Shown here piece by piece: positions 20,085-29,427 of a stretch of DNA of 64,000 bases. The DNA comes from Ruegeria arenilitoris (GTDB lineage: Bacteria > Pseudomonadota > Alphaproteobacteria > Rhodobacterales > Rhodobacteraceae): positions 62,001 to 126,000 of the forward strand of contig NZ_WQHP01000004.1 of the NCBI RefSeq assembly GCF_013035315.1, in the 5' to 3' direction. The stretch's first letter is position 1; each line of letters opens with the position of its first letter. The position numbers and the translations under genes were made by a program. Below the pieces are notes generated by a model. That model searched no databases. It worked only from the letters and a program-made list of their open reading frames with translations, and was not told where the DNA came from.

Positions 20085-20104
20085 ATAAAGTAACTATACT
20101 TTAT
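20085..20104. promoter_or_regulatory. Palindromic operator between VOC gene and HxlR-type regulator
   Basis: A perfect inverted repeat, ATAAAGTA (20085-20092), 4-base spacer, TACTTTAT (20097-20104), lies in the 40-base gap between two divergent start codons. It touches the ATG of the regulator. AT-rich palindromes of this size in such gaps are typical HxlR/MarR-type operators. Confidence 0.65.
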
Positions 20105-20639
20105 GGACATAAAGATTCTTGTCAAGCTGACATCCCGCGCCTGGTCTTTGAACATTCTGGCGTTAATGAATTCAGGGATCCCGGGGCGGCAAGCGCCCTT
20201 ATTGGCCGCGACCAGCGCCAGCAGAACGGCCTTTGCCCAAAGCCTGGATCACCTGATGCAACTTGGGCTTTTGGAACGCAACCCTGGCCACGGTCACCCA
20301 TTGCGCCCTGAGTTTCGCCTGACCAAAACAGGAGCCGAGATCGCACAGACCGCCGCGCGGATTGTTCAGGCCGTACCTGACGAAACCGAATTCGCCCTTC
20401 TCAGGCGCAGCTGGACAGCACCGATCCTGGCGCTGACCGACCGGCCACAGCGGTTTTCGGCGCTAAAGTCCGGACTGATGACAATCTCTGATCGGGCGCT
20501 GTCGACATCGCTTCAACGCCTGGAAAACAGCGCGTGGATAGAGCGCGAGATTGATGCGAGCCAAAGGCACCCGTTCCCCACTTACAAGGCTGTGAATCAG
20601 GGGTTCGCAGTTAATCAGGCCATTGCGCTGGCGGCCTGA
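20103..20639 (+). CDS. HxlR-type winged-helix transcriptional regulator
   Basis: A 178-residue protein with two winged-helix-like halves. The first is 'RAWSLNILALMNSG', then 'RTAFAQSLDHLMQLGLLERNPGHGHP' and 'EFRLTKTGAEIAQ'. The second is 'RRSWTAPILALTDRPQRFSALKSGL' and then 'SDRALSTSLQRLENSAWIERE', which follows the HxlR pattern (W-x-x-x-I-L...F-x-x-L...I-S-x-x-x-L...L). Most HxlR proteins have only one such unit, so a duplicated arrangement is notable. There is no Shine-Dalgarno sequence, and the ATG lies at the end of a palindrome, so the mRNA may be leaderless. It probably controls the divergent VOC gene. Confidence 0.82.
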   Translation: MDIKILVKLTSRAWSLNILALMNSGIPGRQAPLLAATSASRTAFAQSLDHLMQLGLLERNPGHGHPLRPEFRLTKTGAEIAQTAARIVQAVPDETEFALLRRSWTAPILALTDRPQRFSALKSGLMTISDRALSTSLQRLENSAWIEREIDASQRHPFPTYKAVNQGFAVNQAIALAA

Positions 20640-20657
20640 CCACAGCTTCAGAGCGAT

Positions 20658-20912
20658 TTAGGTATCGATGTCCAAAGCCAGCGCATGGATGCGTGGAACG
20701 ATATCCCCCAGCGCCTTATGCACAGCGCGATGGCGCGCGACGCGGGATTGCCCTTCGAACGCGCTGGCGCGAATGCGGACGTTGAAATGGCTTTCGCCAC
20801 CTTCTTGAAACCCTGCGTGCCCACGATGGCTTTCGCTGTCATCCACGACCACAAGCTCACGTGGATCAAAGGCGGTTTGCAGGCGGGTACGGATTTCGTC
20901 GGTAACGGACAT
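20658..20912 (-). CDS. BolA family protein
   Basis: An 84-residue BolA-like protein (MSVTDEIRTRLQTAFDPREL). It contains the conserved 'VVDDSESHRGHAGFQEGGESHFNVRI', where the SH(x)GH histidines and the invariant later histidine (ARHRAVHKAL) are the ligands used with monothiol glutaredoxins for 2Fe-2S clusters. BolA proteins act in iron-sulfur trafficking and stress or morphology control. It is convergent with the HxlR gene (gap 18 bases) and divergent from the J-domain gene. Confidence 0.93.
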   Translation of the reverse strand: MSVTDEIRTRLQTAFDPRELVVVDDSESHRGHAGFQEGGESHFNVRIRASAFEGQSRVARHRAVHKALGDIVPRIHALALDIDT

Positions 20913-21018
20913 TTTTTGCTCAGCGGCAAAATTTTTGCCGCCCCCCTCTTCTACTTTCGGCTGCTTAGACTAAACTGCTGCCTCCGAGTCGAAAAGATGT
21001 GTTCGTAAGGATCAGAGC

Positions 21019-21645
21019 ATGACGAAATCAGACCCCTTCGGATTTGACATGTCCGTTTCCAACGCCAAGAAAAAGAACCCGCGCGGGCGTCGGGGAATGT
21101 CGGGCGCATCTGAAACCTCGACGCGTATCTGCGATCACGAGGGGTGCAACGAACCCGGCAAGTTCCGTGCGCCCAAGGCACCTGACGTACTGGATGACTT
21201 CTTCTGGTTCTGCCAGCAGCACGTCCGGGAGTATAACAACAAGTGGAACTTCTTCGACGGCACCACCGAGGCCGAGCTGAACGCGCAGCGCTCCAAGGAC
21301 AAAGTGTGGGAGCGCGAGACCAAACCAATGGGCGATCCCGAGGCACGCGCCTGGGCCCGTCTGGGCATAGAGGACCCGCACCAGGTGCTTGGCGCGAACA
21401 GCACTCAGAACAAGGGCCGCACTTCCGGTGGCGGCGGCCGCCGCCTGCCCCCGACCGAGCGCCGCGCGATCGAAATTCTTGAAGCCAAAGACAGCTGGTC
21501 CAAGGCCGAGGTGCGCAAGGCTTACAAGAAGTTGATCAAGGTGCTGCACCCGGATATGAACGGCGGTGACCGCAGTCAGGAAGAGCAGCTGCAAGAGGTC
21601 GTCTGGGCCTGGGATCAGATCAAGGACAGCCGGAACTTTAAGTAG
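21019..21645 (+). CDS. J-domain-containing protein
   Basis: A 208-residue protein with a C-terminal J domain at about residues 145-205: 'AIEILEAKDSWSKAEVRKAY', KKLIKVLHPDMNGGD with the invariant HPD motif, then 'VVWAWDQIKDSRNF'. J domains stimulate the ATPase of DnaK-type chaperones. The N-terminal half contains two CxxxC-like pairs ('CDHEGCNEPGKFRAP', 'FWFCQQH') that could bind zinc. AAGGATC precedes the ATG. In relatives this gene sits next to cobS; here a Hint gene and a methyltransferase gene separate them. Confidence 0.9.
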   Translation: MTKSDPFGFDMSVSNAKKKNPRGRRGMSGASETSTRICDHEGCNEPGKFRAPKAPDVLDDFFWFCQQHVREYNNKWNFFDGTTEAELNAQRSKDKVWERETKPMGDPEARAWARLGIEDPHQVLGANSTQNKGRTSGGGGRRLPPTERRAIEILEAKDSWSKAEVRKAYKKLIKVLHPDMNGGDRSQEEQLQEVVWAWDQIKDSRNFK

Positions 21646-21650
21646 TCGGG

Positions 21651-22556
21651 TTACCGCGCCAACGTGCTATTTAACGCCTCGACTTCGGGGCGTTTTAAAC
21701 AGCGAACACGTGTTTGTTTCCAATTGGATGCAGGGCCGCTCAGTTCCGGGAAAATCGTACGAAGCTCATCAACGTCTTCACGATCGAAAGCTAAAAGGGC
21801 CATATCGCCCAGAAACAGGCTTTCCGTTGGCAAACCATGCGACATTAGTATCGCGTGGCGGCTGCATGCAATATGGAAGTACGTCACCGGCTCAGTGGAT
21901 CGCACTTGGCGAATTGTACTATCGTTCACGAGATGGATTGCAGCTGCAAATACTCTCGGCTCTCCAAATAGCAACTCGGCGCGCCACCCCTCTAAGAGAA
22001 TTCTGTGTTGTGGGGACACGTACAAATCTCTGTCGGGCAAACCCTTCCCAATAGCGCCTTTTTTGATGCAAACGGGGCGCAATCGTGGGTTTCGGCCTAA
22101 CGCGTCCGCGCTCAGGGTCTTTTCGCCGATCCATAAAATAGGCAGTAACTCACCGCTTGAAACGCGAACTCTGTCCCCAACCGACAAATCTTCGACGGGG
22201 CAAGGACCATTCTCAGTTTCGATCAATGTGCCCTTTACGAAACACGGGACGGTTCCCGCAGGCAGGTCAACCGTCACTATGAGCGAGTCATTGTTACCAT
22301 TTCCAGGACCGGTGGATGCGAATATTTCAACGGTGAGCTGCGTGTTCGGGGGAATGTCTGCACCCGGCGTAAGTTCGACGGTCAAAACGCCGGTCGACGA
22401 AATTGAAACGGAGTAATCCGAAGGGTCTAACCCACCTGTCCCAGAAACAACCACACTCCATGAAGCCCCGCCTTTGGTGGCGATATACTGCTGCATAACG
22501 GAGGTCGATCCACCGGGAATCGCGATCGAAGACGGACCTAAAATTGTAAGTGCCAT
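21651..22556 (-). CDS. Solitary Hint-domain protein
   Basis: A 301-residue protein with an N-terminal Ig-like or cadherin-like region (about residues 1-105, 'ILGPSSIAIPGGSTSVMQQY', 'VLTVELTPGADIPPNTQLTV'). A Hint-2 type Hint domain follows at about 107-250: 'VPCFVKGTLIETENGPCPVE' with the cysteine at the splice-like junction, 'LSVGDRVRV', and SPQHRILLEG with the block-B-like histidine. Such roseobacter proteins are often secreted, and the autocatalytic cleavage of Hint domains is known, but their role is not. AAGGG precedes the ATG. The gene is more AT-rich than its neighbours and lies between the J-domain gene and the methyltransferase gene, so it may have been gained. Confidence 0.85.
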   Translation of the reverse strand: MALTILGPSSIAIPGGSTSVMQQYIATKGGASWSVVVSGTGGLDPSDYSVSISSTGVLTVELTPGADIPPNTQLTVEIFASTGPGNGNNDSLIVTVDLPAGTVPCFVKGTLIETENGPCPVEDLSVGDRVRVSSGELLPILWIGEKTLSADALGRNPRLRPVCIKKGAIGKGLPDRDLYVSPQHRILLEGWRAELLFGEPRVFAAAIHLVNDSTIRQVRSTEPVTYFHIACSRHAILMSHGLPTESLFLGDMALLAFDREDVDELRTIFPELSGPASNWKQTRVRCLKRPEVEALNSTLAR

Positions 22557-22627
22557 GCGAACCCTTGATACCTAACAACAAACGAAAACACTTGGCTCAG
22601 TTTACAATACCAGCATTAACTCAAAAT

Positions 22628-22643
22628 TAACATCGTGATGTTA
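22628..22643. promoter_or_regulatory. Inverted repeat upstream of the Hint gene
   Basis: A perfect palindrome, TAACATC (22628-22634), GT, GATGTTA (22637-22643), in the AT-rich divergent gap (22557-22803) between the Hint gene and the methyltransferase gene. It could be a regulator site. No cognate regulator is encoded next to it. Confidence 0.35.
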
Positions 22644-22803
22644 GAATTTGATTTTTGGCATTGCCGAGGTTCTGCGTTCCCTTTCGGTGCCGGTATTCAT
22701 TCGCTTTGGGGTGGGGTGTTTGCTCAACCTGTTACAATTTCCGGTTACGCCCTGTCTCATGGGCTGAACCTATGGCCCATATCCGACCTGTGATCTGCCC
22801 CTA

Positions 22804-23421
22804 ATGGAACGCGATATGGAACACCTCATCTTCCCGATACATGAGATCGCCTTGCTGGTCGCCACTGGCGCGGCTTTGCTAATTGGCGCATATCTTTCTG
22901 TAAACTTACGCCTGCCCCACTTGGGCCTATGGCCCAGCGCCAGCGGTTGGCGGCACCATACGGCGTTTGGGTTGTTCAGACTGTTCTGCGGCGCGACCGT
23001 TGTCTTTGCGCTGTCCGAGGTCTGGGTGAATGGCTGGGGCCATTGGGTGCGATACGTGATCGGGGTCCCGATCATGGTGCTGTCCTTTGGGATCACGCTT
23101 TGGGGCTATCGCTTTCTTGGCCTCGACAACACCTACTGCGAAAGCGACGGGCTGGTGACCGGAGGGATGTACGCCTATTCGCGCAACCCGCAATACGTGA
23201 CGTCGGTTCTGGCAACGGTCGGTCTGGGTATTGCAAGCGGATCTTGGTTGACGCTAGGGTTGGCCGCCACCTTGTTCCTCATCTACTTTCTGTTCGTGCT
23301 GAACGAAGAACGCTGGCTACTGCAGGGTTATGGCCGCGCGTTTCAGGATTATATGCGTTCCACTCCGCGTTTCGTAGACGAACGCAGCCTGATGAGGGTT
23401 CGCGACGCGATCCTCAACTAA
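22804..23421 (+). CDS. Isoprenylcysteine-carboxyl-methyltransferase/PEMT-like membrane protein
   Basis: A 205-residue membrane protein with about five hydrophobic helices. The C-terminal SAM-binding pattern is 'DGLVTGGMYAYSRNPQYVTS' followed by 'VLNEERWLLQGYGRAFQDYM', characteristic of the ICMT/PEMT superfamily. The substrate is unknown. A second ATG at 22816 (MEHLIFPIHEIALL) has a weak GGAA element at about the right spacing, so the true start may be 12 bases further in; family similarity cannot decide. It is not operonic with either neighbour. Confidence 0.78.
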   Translation: MERDMEHLIFPIHEIALLVATGAALLIGAYLSVNLRLPHLGLWPSASGWRHHTAFGLFRLFCGATVVFALSEVWVNGWGHWVRYVIGVPIMVLSFGITLWGYRFLGLDNTYCESDGLVTGGMYAYSRNPQYVTSVLATVGLGIASGSWLTLGLAATLFLIYFLFVLNEERWLLQGYGRAFQDYMRSTPRFVDERSLMRVRDAILN

Positions 23422-23570
23422 GAGCCCATGCGCGTCGATAAGGCCAGTTTCAAAGAAACATCCGCCTAACTTCTGACGCGCGCGGCTTTCCCTTGCCCTT
23501 GCCCGCAATATGTTGCACCACACACGGGTTCAAACCCGGCAATGCGGGCCAAAGGATAAGGACAAGGCGA

Positions 23571-24557
23571 ATGGCTGACGGATCGATCGACGTAAACGCA
23601 AAACCCACCGAAGAAATCTCGGTCCGTGACGTGTTCGGTATTGATACCGACATGGCAGTCAAAGGCTTTGCAGATCGCAGCGACCGTGTGCCTGCGATCG
23701 ACCCGACTTACAAATTCGACCCCGAGACGACACTGGCGATTCTGGCGGGGTTTTCGCACAACCGCCGCGTGATGATTCAAGGGTATCACGGCACCGGTAA
23801 ATCGACCCATATCGAGCAGGTCGCAGCGCGCCTGAACTGGCCTGCCGTTCGCGTCAACCTGGACAGTCACATCAGCCGGATCGACTTGATCGGTAAAGAC
23901 GCCATCAAGCTGCGTGACGGCAAGCAGGTCACCGAATTCCACGAAGGCATCCTGCCCTGGGCGCTTCGTAACCCGGTCGCCATCGTATTCGACGAATACG
24001 ACGCGGGCCGTGCCGACGTGATGTTCGTCATCCAACGTGTGCTGGAGCATGATGGTAAGCTGACCCTTTTGGACCAGAACGAAATCATCACGCCGAACCC
24101 GAACTTCCGTCTGTTCGCCACCGCGAACACTGTGGGTCTGGGCGATACAACAGGCCTCTACCACGGCACGCAACAGATCAACCAAGCGCAGATGGACCGC
24201 TGGTCTCTGGTCTCGACGCTGAACTACCTCAGCCACGACGCCGAGACGATGATCGTTCTGTCGAAAGCGCCTCACTACAACACCGAGAAGGGCCGCAAGA
24301 CCGTCAGCCAGATGGTGACCGTTGCCGACCTAACCCGGACCGCCTTCATGAACGGCGATCTTTCGACCGTCATGAGCCCCCGGACCGTGATCAACTGGGC
24401 ACAAAACGCCGAGATCTTCCGCGACGTGGGCTATGCCTTCCGCCTTTCCTTCCTGAACAAGTGCGATGAACTGGAACGTCAGACGGTGGCCGAGTTCTAT
24501 CAGCGCTGCTTTGACGAAGAATTGCCAGAAAGCGCGGCGAGCGTCAGCCTGGGGTGA
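23571..24557 (+). CDS. cobS: Cobaltochelatase subunit CobS
   Basis: AAA+ subunit (328 aa) of the aerobic cobaltochelatase CobNST, which inserts cobalt into hydrogenobyrinate diamide in B12 synthesis. Walker A is [13 protein letters not shown] (near residue 65), Walker B '[11 protein letters not shown]' and sensor-region '[17 protein letters not shown]'. The start at 23571 ([20 protein letters not shown]) has AAGG upstream; the extension to 23493 is leader. The gene begins an apparent operon with a racemase-fold gene and cobT. cobN is outside the window. Confidence 0.96.
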   Translation: MADGSIDVNAKPTEEISVRDVFGIDTDMAVKGFADRSDRVPAIDPTYKFDPETTLAILAGFSHNRRVMIQGYHGTGKSTHIEQVAARLNWPAVRVNLDSHISRIDLIGKDAIKLRDGKQVTEFHEGILPWALRNPVAIVFDEYDAGRADVMFVIQRVLEHDGKLTLLDQNEIITPNPNFRLFATANTVGLGDTTGLYHGTQQINQAQMDRWSLVSTLNYLSHDAETMIVLSKAPHYNTEKGRKTVSQMVTVADLTRTAFMNGDLSTVMSPRTVINWAQNAEIFRDVGYAFRLSFLNKCDELERQTVAEFYQRCFDEELPESAASVSLG

Positions 24558-24570
24558 CAGGGGGTCCGCC

Positions 24571-25272
24571 ATGCATATCGGATTGATTGGCGGAATCGGT
24601 GTTGCTGCAACGGTGGTGTATTATCAGCGGCTTAGTGCGGCTATGGCAGCACGTGGACAGCCGATGGAGCTGACCATTGTGAACGCAGATGTACAGGAGT
24701 TGATCCGCAACAATCTGTCGGATGAACGGGAAGCTCAGGCGCAGGTTTACGCTAAACTCATTGAGCGGCTGAAATCCGCGGGCGCAGATTGTGCAGCTAT
24801 CACGTCGTTGGGTGGACATTTCTGTTACGATGAAACTGTCCCGCTGTCCGCTTTGCCGCTTGTTTCGGCTGTAAAGCCCATGGACGCGTATTTCGCGTCG
24901 CGGGGACTGAACACGGTTGGACTACTGGGAACGCAAGTTGTGATGCGGACCAAACTCTATGGTCAGTTGGCTCGGACACGGGCCGTTGCGCCGGAAGAAG
25001 AGATTGAAGTGCTGGGACAGACCTACCAGGACATGGCGGTCGCCGGGGTTTGCACAGAACGGGATCGCGCACTGTTTCTGGAAGCAGGCCGCAGGATGGT
25101 GAATGATTTGAATGCAGATGCAATCGTGTTGGCCGGAACTGACCTGAACCTTGCCTTTGATGGGCAGGAACCGGGCTATACCGTTGTTGACGCGCTGGAT
25201 GTGCATGTGGATGTTTTAACACGTCTGGCAAGTGATGAATGGACGTTGGAAAAAGCAGGGGCGGATAGATGA
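24571..25272 (+). CDS. Aspartate/glutamate racemase-fold protein lacking the catalytic cysteines
   Basis: A 233-residue protein of the Asp/Glu racemase superfamily: [20 protein letters not shown], then '[19 protein letters not shown]', '[20 protein letters not shown]' and '[17 protein letters not shown]'. In active racemases the second and last blocks read xxACNTxH and LGCTE, with the two cysteines as acid/base pair. Here the positions appear as S-L-G-G-H and A-G-T-D, so both cysteines look replaced; the cysteine in HFCYDE is offset. The protein is probably not a classical racemase. AGGGGG precedes the ATG. It starts 14 bases after cobS and overlaps cobT by ATGA. Confidence 0.85.
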   Translation: MHIGLIGGIGVAATVVYYQRLSAAMAARGQPMELTIVNADVQELIRNNLSDEREAQAQVYAKLIERLKSAGADCAAITSLGGHFCYDETVPLSALPLVSAVKPMDAYFASRGLNTVGLLGTQVVMRTKLYGQLARTRAVAPEEEIEVLGQTYQDMAVAGVCTERDRALFLEAGRRMVNDLNADAIVLAGTDLNLAFDGQEPGYTVVDALDVHVDVLTRLASDEWTLEKAGADR

Positions 25273-27146
25273 GTAAACCAAACGACAATCCCGCCGATCC
25301 GTTCAAAAAGGCCTTGGCCGAGGCCACTAAGGTTATGGCCGACGATCCCGAGCTGTCGGTGACCTACACGGTGGACCCTTCGGGTATGACCGGCGAGTCG
25401 ATGCGTTTGCCGCAGGTCAGCCGCCGTATGACCCGCGAAGAAGTTCTGCTGGCGCGCGGAACGGCTGATGCTTTGGCGTTGCAGCGCAAGTACCATGACG
25501 ACGCGACCCATGCGCGCTATGCCCCTCCGGGCGACATGGCGCGAGATTTGTACGAAGCGATGGAAGTTGCGCGATGCGAGGCGATGGGTGCGCGGGACAT
25601 GCCTGGCACCGCCAGCAACATCGACGTCAAAATCGGGCACGAAGCGCTGCGCCGTGGCTATGACCAGTGCAAACAACCTGCCGACGCGCCGCTCGCGGTT
25701 GCTGCGGGGTATCTGATCCGCCATTTGGCCACCGGGCGAGACCTGCCGCCTGCCGCTGAGAACATCATGAACCTGTGGCGAGGCTTCATTGAAGAACAGG
25801 CTGGCGGAACGTTGGAGAACCTGCAGGAGATCCTGTCGGACCAGGCGGAGTTCGCGAAGTTCGCGCGCCAGATGATCAAAGACCTGGGCTATGGCGACCA
25901 GTTGGGCGATGACCCCGATGAGCTGGACGAAGATCAGGAAGATCAGGCCGAAGACGACGCCGAAGAGCAACCTGATCCGGACAGCACCGGTCAGGACGAT
26001 CAGGACGAACAGGACGCCGACGCCACGCCTGAGCAAACTCAGGAAGAGCAGCAGGACCAGTCTCAGGCTCAGGTCTCGATGGACGAGATGGCCGATGAAG
26101 AGATGGGCGACGAGGCCGAGATGCCCGAAGGCGAAGCTCCGCTGGAGCCGCCTGCCCCACCGCCTGCATCCGAGGCCGATCCGGACTACAAAGTCTATCT
26201 GAACACCTATGACGAAGAAATTCTGGCCGAGGACCTGGCGGAACCTGCAGAGCTGGAGCGTCTGCGGGCCTATTTGGATCAGCAGCTAGAGCCATTGAAG
26301 GGTGCAGTCAGCCGACTGGCCAACAAACTGCAGCGCCGCTTGCAGGCTCAGCAGAACCGGAGTTGGGAATTCGACCGCGAAGAAGGCATTCTGGACGCAG
26401 GCCGCCTGGCACGAGTCGTAGCGAACCCGACCACTCCGCTGAGCTTCAAGGTCGAGAAAGATACCGAGTTCCGCGATACGGTCGTGACCCTGTTGCTGGA
26501 CAACTCGGGCTCGATGCGCGGGCGACCCATTTCCATCGCGGCAATCTGTGCCGACGTTCTGGCCCGGACGCTGGAACGTTGCAACGTGAAGGTCGAAATT
26601 CTGGGCTTTACCACTCGGGCGTGGAAAGGCGGTCAGGCACGCGAGGCGTGGCTGAACGATGGCCGCCCGCAGCAGCCCGGACGTCTGAACGATCTGCGCC
26701 ACATCATCTACAAGGGCGCTGATGCGCCTTGGCGCCGTGCGCGACCCAATCTGGGGTTGATGATGAAAGAGGGTCTGCTGAAGGAAAACATCGATGGCGA
26801 GGCGTTGGAATGGGCGCATCGTCGAATGTTGGCGCGGCGCGAACAACGCAAGATTCTGATGGTGATTTCGGATGGTGCGCCGGTCGATGACTCAACGCTC
26901 AGCGTGAACCCCGCAAACTATCTGGAAAAGCACCTGCGCGATGTGATCGCCATGGTCGAAAAGCGCAAGATGGTCGAACTGCTGGCCATCGGTATCGGCC
27001 ACGACGTGACCCGCTACTATGACCGCGCGGTAACAATCACGGATGTAGAACAGCTGGCAGGTGCCATGACCGAGCAACTGGCGGCGCTGTTCGACAGCGA
27101 TCCCCGTGCTCGTGCGCGCGTGATGGGGATGAAAAAGGCCAGCTAA
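25269..27146 (+). CDS. cobT: Cobaltochelatase subunit CobT
   Basis: VWA-domain subunit (625 aa) of the aerobic cobaltochelatase, forming the chaperone-like complex with CobS that drives CobN. The central 210-310 region is extremely acidic ([20 protein letters not shown]), as in known CobT. The C-terminal VWA domain has the MIDAS motif [11 protein letters not shown] near residue 415 and '[12 protein letters not shown]' further on. The first 200 residues contain '[12 protein letters not shown]' and '[20 protein letters not shown]'. It overlaps the racemase-fold gene by ATGA, so the three genes are likely co-translated. A 9-bp hairpin overlaps its stop codon (27135-27155). Confidence 0.96.
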   Translation: MSKPNDNPADPFKKALAEATKVMADDPELSVTYTVDPSGMTGESMRLPQVSRRMTREEVLLARGTADALALQRKYHDDATHARYAPPGDMARDLYEAMEVARCEAMGARDMPGTASNIDVKIGHEALRRGYDQCKQPADAPLAVAAGYLIRHLATGRDLPPAAENIMNLWRGFIEEQAGGTLENLQEILSDQAEFAKFARQMIKDLGYGDQLGDDPDELDEDQEDQAEDDAEEQPDPDSTGQDDQDEQDADATPEQTQEEQQDQSQAQVSMDEMADEEMGDEAEMPEGEAPLEPPAPPPASEADPDYKVYLNTYDEEILAEDLAEPAELERLRAYLDQQLEPLKGAVSRLANKLQRRLQAQQNRSWEFDREEGILDAGRLARVVANPTTPLSFKVEKDTEFRDTVVTLLLDNSGSMRGRPISIAAICADVLARTLERCNVKVEILGFTTRAWKGGQAREAWLNDGRPQQPGRLNDLRHIIYKGADAPWRRARPNLGLMMKEGLLKENIDGEALEWAHRRMLARREQRKILMVISDGAPVDDSTLSVNPANYLEKHLRDVIAMVEKRKMVELLAIGIGHDVTRYYDRAVTITDVEQLAGAMTEQLAALFDSDPRARARVMGMKKAS

Positions 27147-27155
27147 GCTGGCCTT
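27135..27155 (+). terminator. Hairpin over the cobT stop codon
   Basis: The stem AAGGCCAGC (27135-27143) / GCTGGCCTT (27147-27155) has the cobT stop TAA as its loop. There is no T-run on the plus strand, so it is at most a weak or Rho-aided terminator, or a 3' end stabiliser. It lies 62 bases before the pepP start. Confidence 0.45.
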
Positions 27156-27216
27156 GCCTCCGCCTCCAGTCTTTACCAAAAATGAAGGGCCTAGCCCCTA
27201 TTCCAAGAGGTGTCTC

Positions 27217-29007
27217 ATGTTCCAGTCCTTCGAAGTCACCGCGCGCCCTGAACAAGGCCCGCCCAGACTGGCTGCGCTGCGGGCCGAGATGGCCAACGAA
27301 GGGTTGGACGGATTCCTGATCCCGCGCGCGGACGCTCATCAGGGTGAGTATGTAGCCCCGCGCGATGCGCGTCTTGCTTGGCTGACCGGATTCACCGGAT
27401 CGGCCGGGTTCTGCGTGGCTTTGACCGGTATCGCTGGCGTGTTCGTCGATGGCCGCTATCGCACGCAAGTCAAAGCACAGGTGGCAGGGGATTTTACCCC
27501 GGTCGACTGGCCCGAAATCAGCCTGAGCGCCTGGCTCAAACAACAACTGCCGAACGGTGGCAAGGTTGGGTTTGACCCTTGGCTGCACGCGACCGGGCAA
27601 ATCTCTGCCGTGCTGAAAGAGCTGGACGGAACCGGTATCGAACTGGTGCGCAGCGAAAACCTGGTCGATCGGGTATGGCCCGATCAACCCGCTCCACCGA
27701 TGAACCCGGTCAAATCCCATCCGATCGAGTTCGCGGGGGAGACGGCCGAAAGCAAAATCCAGCGGCTGGCGAATGATCTGAAACAGAACGGGTGCAGCGC
27801 AGCTGTCATAACGCTGCCAGACTCGATCATGTGGCTGCTGAACATTCGCGGCTCGGACATCGGGTACAACCCAGTTGCCCATGGTTTTGCTATTCTGCAT
27901 GCGGACGGACACGTCGACCTGTTCATGGCCGAACAGAAGTTGACCGAAGCGCGGGACCATCTGGGCGAAGGCGTGCAGGTTCACGATCCTGCGGCGTTTC
28001 TTGACGCGGTCGCCGGGTTGCAAGGCACTGTTCAGGTCGATCCGGGTACGCTGCCCCAAGCCGTTGCGGACGTGTCGGGCGATAAAATGCGAACCGACGG
28101 AGACCCCTGCGCCTTGCCCAAAGCCCGCAAGAACGCAGCCGAAATTTCTGGCAGCGCCGAGGCGCATTTGCGCGATGCCGCAGCCGTCATCGAAACGCTG
28201 TGTTGGCTGGACGCGCAAACCCCCGGCACTCTGACCGAAGTGCAGGTTGTCACGCAACTGGAAGAAAACCGGCGCCGGGACAATGCGCTGCAGAACATCT
28301 CGTTCGACACGATTGCGGGTACTGGTCCCAACGGAGCGATCATGCACTACCGTGTCACAGACGAGACCGACAGCGTTTTGGAGAACGGGCATCTGCTGGT
28401 TCTCGATAGCGGCGGACAATATCTGGACGGCACCACCGACATCACCCGCACGATAGCCATCGGCAATGTGGGCGAAGAAGAAAAGGCCTGCTTTACCCGC
28501 GTGTTGAAAGGCATGATCAATATGTCCGTTCTGCGATGGCCTGCCGGTCTGGCCGGGCGGGACATTGAATGCATCGCGCGCGTCCCGCTGTGGGCTGCCG
28601 GGCAGGATTTCAATCATGGGGTCGGCCACGGTGTTGGTGCGTATCTGAGCGTCCATGAGGGGCCGCAACGTCTGTCCAAAGTAAGCCACGTGCCTCTTGA
28701 GCCTGGCATGATCCTGTCCAATGAACCCGGTTACTATCGCGAAGGCGCCTTTGGCATTCGGATCGAAAACCTTGTGGTTGTGCAGGATGCCCCGTCTCTG
28801 GCGACCGCAGACCCCGAGCGCGCGATGCTGAACTGGCGCACACTCACCTTTGTCCCGATTGATCGGCGGTTGATTGTTGTTGATATGCTAACGGCAGACG
28901 AACGCGACTGGCTGAACGCCTATCACCGCGACGTTGCGGAAAAACTGCGCCCAAGACTGGGCGTTGACGCTCAACTGTGGTTGGATGCCGCAACTGCACC
29001 CATCTGA
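27217..29007 (+). CDS. Xaa-Pro aminopeptidase (M24 family)
   Basis: A 596-residue aminopeptidase P, which removes N-terminal residues before proline and uses two metal ions. The three-domain layout is usual for the large form. Metal ligands are in 'VLDSGGQYLDGTTDITRT' (two Asp), 'FNHGVGHGVGAYLSVHEGP' (His) and 'ILSNEPGYYREGAFGIRIEN' (two Glu). The C-terminal 60 residues (FVPIDRRLIVVDMLTADERD) are the family's usual extension. The start at 27217 is preceded by AAGAGGTG; the longer frame from 27154 adds only leader. It follows cobT by 70 bases and is followed by a small DUF427 gene. Confidence 0.95.
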   Translation: MFQSFEVTARPEQGPPRLAALRAEMANEGLDGFLIPRADAHQGEYVAPRDARLAWLTGFTGSAGFCVALTGIAGVFVDGRYRTQVKAQVAGDFTPVDWPEISLSAWLKQQLPNGGKVGFDPWLHATGQISAVLKELDGTGIELVRSENLVDRVWPDQPAPPMNPVKSHPIEFAGETAESKIQRLANDLKQNGCSAAVITLPDSIMWLLNIRGSDIGYNPVAHGFAILHADGHVDLFMAEQKLTEARDHLGEGVQVHDPAAFLDAVAGLQGTVQVDPGTLPQAVADVSGDKMRTDGDPCALPKARKNAAEISGSAEAHLRDAAAVIETLCWLDAQTPGTLTEVQVVTQLEENRRRDNALQNISFDTIAGTGPNGAIMHYRVTDETDSVLENGHLLVLDSGGQYLDGTTDITRTIAIGNVGEEEKACFTRVLKGMINMSVLRWPAGLAGRDIECIARVPLWAAGQDFNHGVGHGVGAYLSVHEGPQRLSKVSHVPLEPGMILSNEPGYYREGAFGIRIENLVVVQDAPSLATADPERAMLNWRTLTFVPIDRRLIVVDMLTADERDWLNAYHRDVAEKLRPRLGVDAQLWLDAATAPI

Positions 29008-29071
29008 CACTGAACTGTCACATAAACTGTGCAGAGGAGTGAACCGAAAGAAAGACGAGGGAACCGAAGAG

Positions 29072-29413
29072 ATGACCGAGATAACTGTCCGCAAAGCACC
29101 CGGCAAATGGAGCGTTCGTTCCGGAGGCGCTGTCCTTGGAGAGAGCGTGAATGCACTGGAGTTGCTGGAAGGGGATCTGGAACCGGTAATCTATTTCCCA
29201 CGTGCGGATATCGGCATGGCGTTTCTGGACCAGACCGACAAGGTCACACATTGCCCACATAAAGGCGACGCGACGCATTTCTCGATCGTTAATAAGTCCT
29301 CGGTAACCGACAACGCCGCCTGGAGCTATGAGGACCCGATTCCGGCTGTTGTCGAGATCAAAGGCTATGTGGCGTTCTACCGCGTGGATTCTGTGAAAGT
29401 CGAACAGATTTAA
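29072..29413 (+). CDS. DUF427 domain-containing protein
   Basis: A 113-residue DUF427 protein (MTEITVRKAPGKWSVRSGGA). Conserved blocks are 'VIYFPRADIGMAFLDQTDK', 'THCPHKGDATHFSIVNKS', which carry the CPHKG motif, and 'WSYEDPIPAVVEIKGYVAFY'. It is a small beta-rich fold of unknown enzymatic role. The start at 29072 follows GAAGAG; the longer frame from 28934 overlaps pepP and is not credible. It ends 14 bases before the convergent GMC gene. Confidence 0.9.
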   Translation: MTEITVRKAPGKWSVRSGGAVLGESVNALELLEGDLEPVIYFPRADIGMAFLDQTDKVTHCPHKGDATHFSIVNKSSVTDNAAWSYEDPIPAVVEIKGYVAFYRVDSVKVEQI

Positions 29414-29427
29414 GGGCCGCTTGGCTT

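Noticed and set aside
23521..23545. Sequence GGGTTCAAACCC resembling a tRNA T-loop
   Set aside because: No acceptor, D-arm or anticodon arm fits around it. It is upstream of cobS and probably a chance palindrome.
27037..28689. 550-codon open frame on the minus strand
   Set aside because: It is fully antisense to cobT and pepP, both well supported by family motifs. It is a GC-rich shadow frame with histidine/arginine-rich composition.
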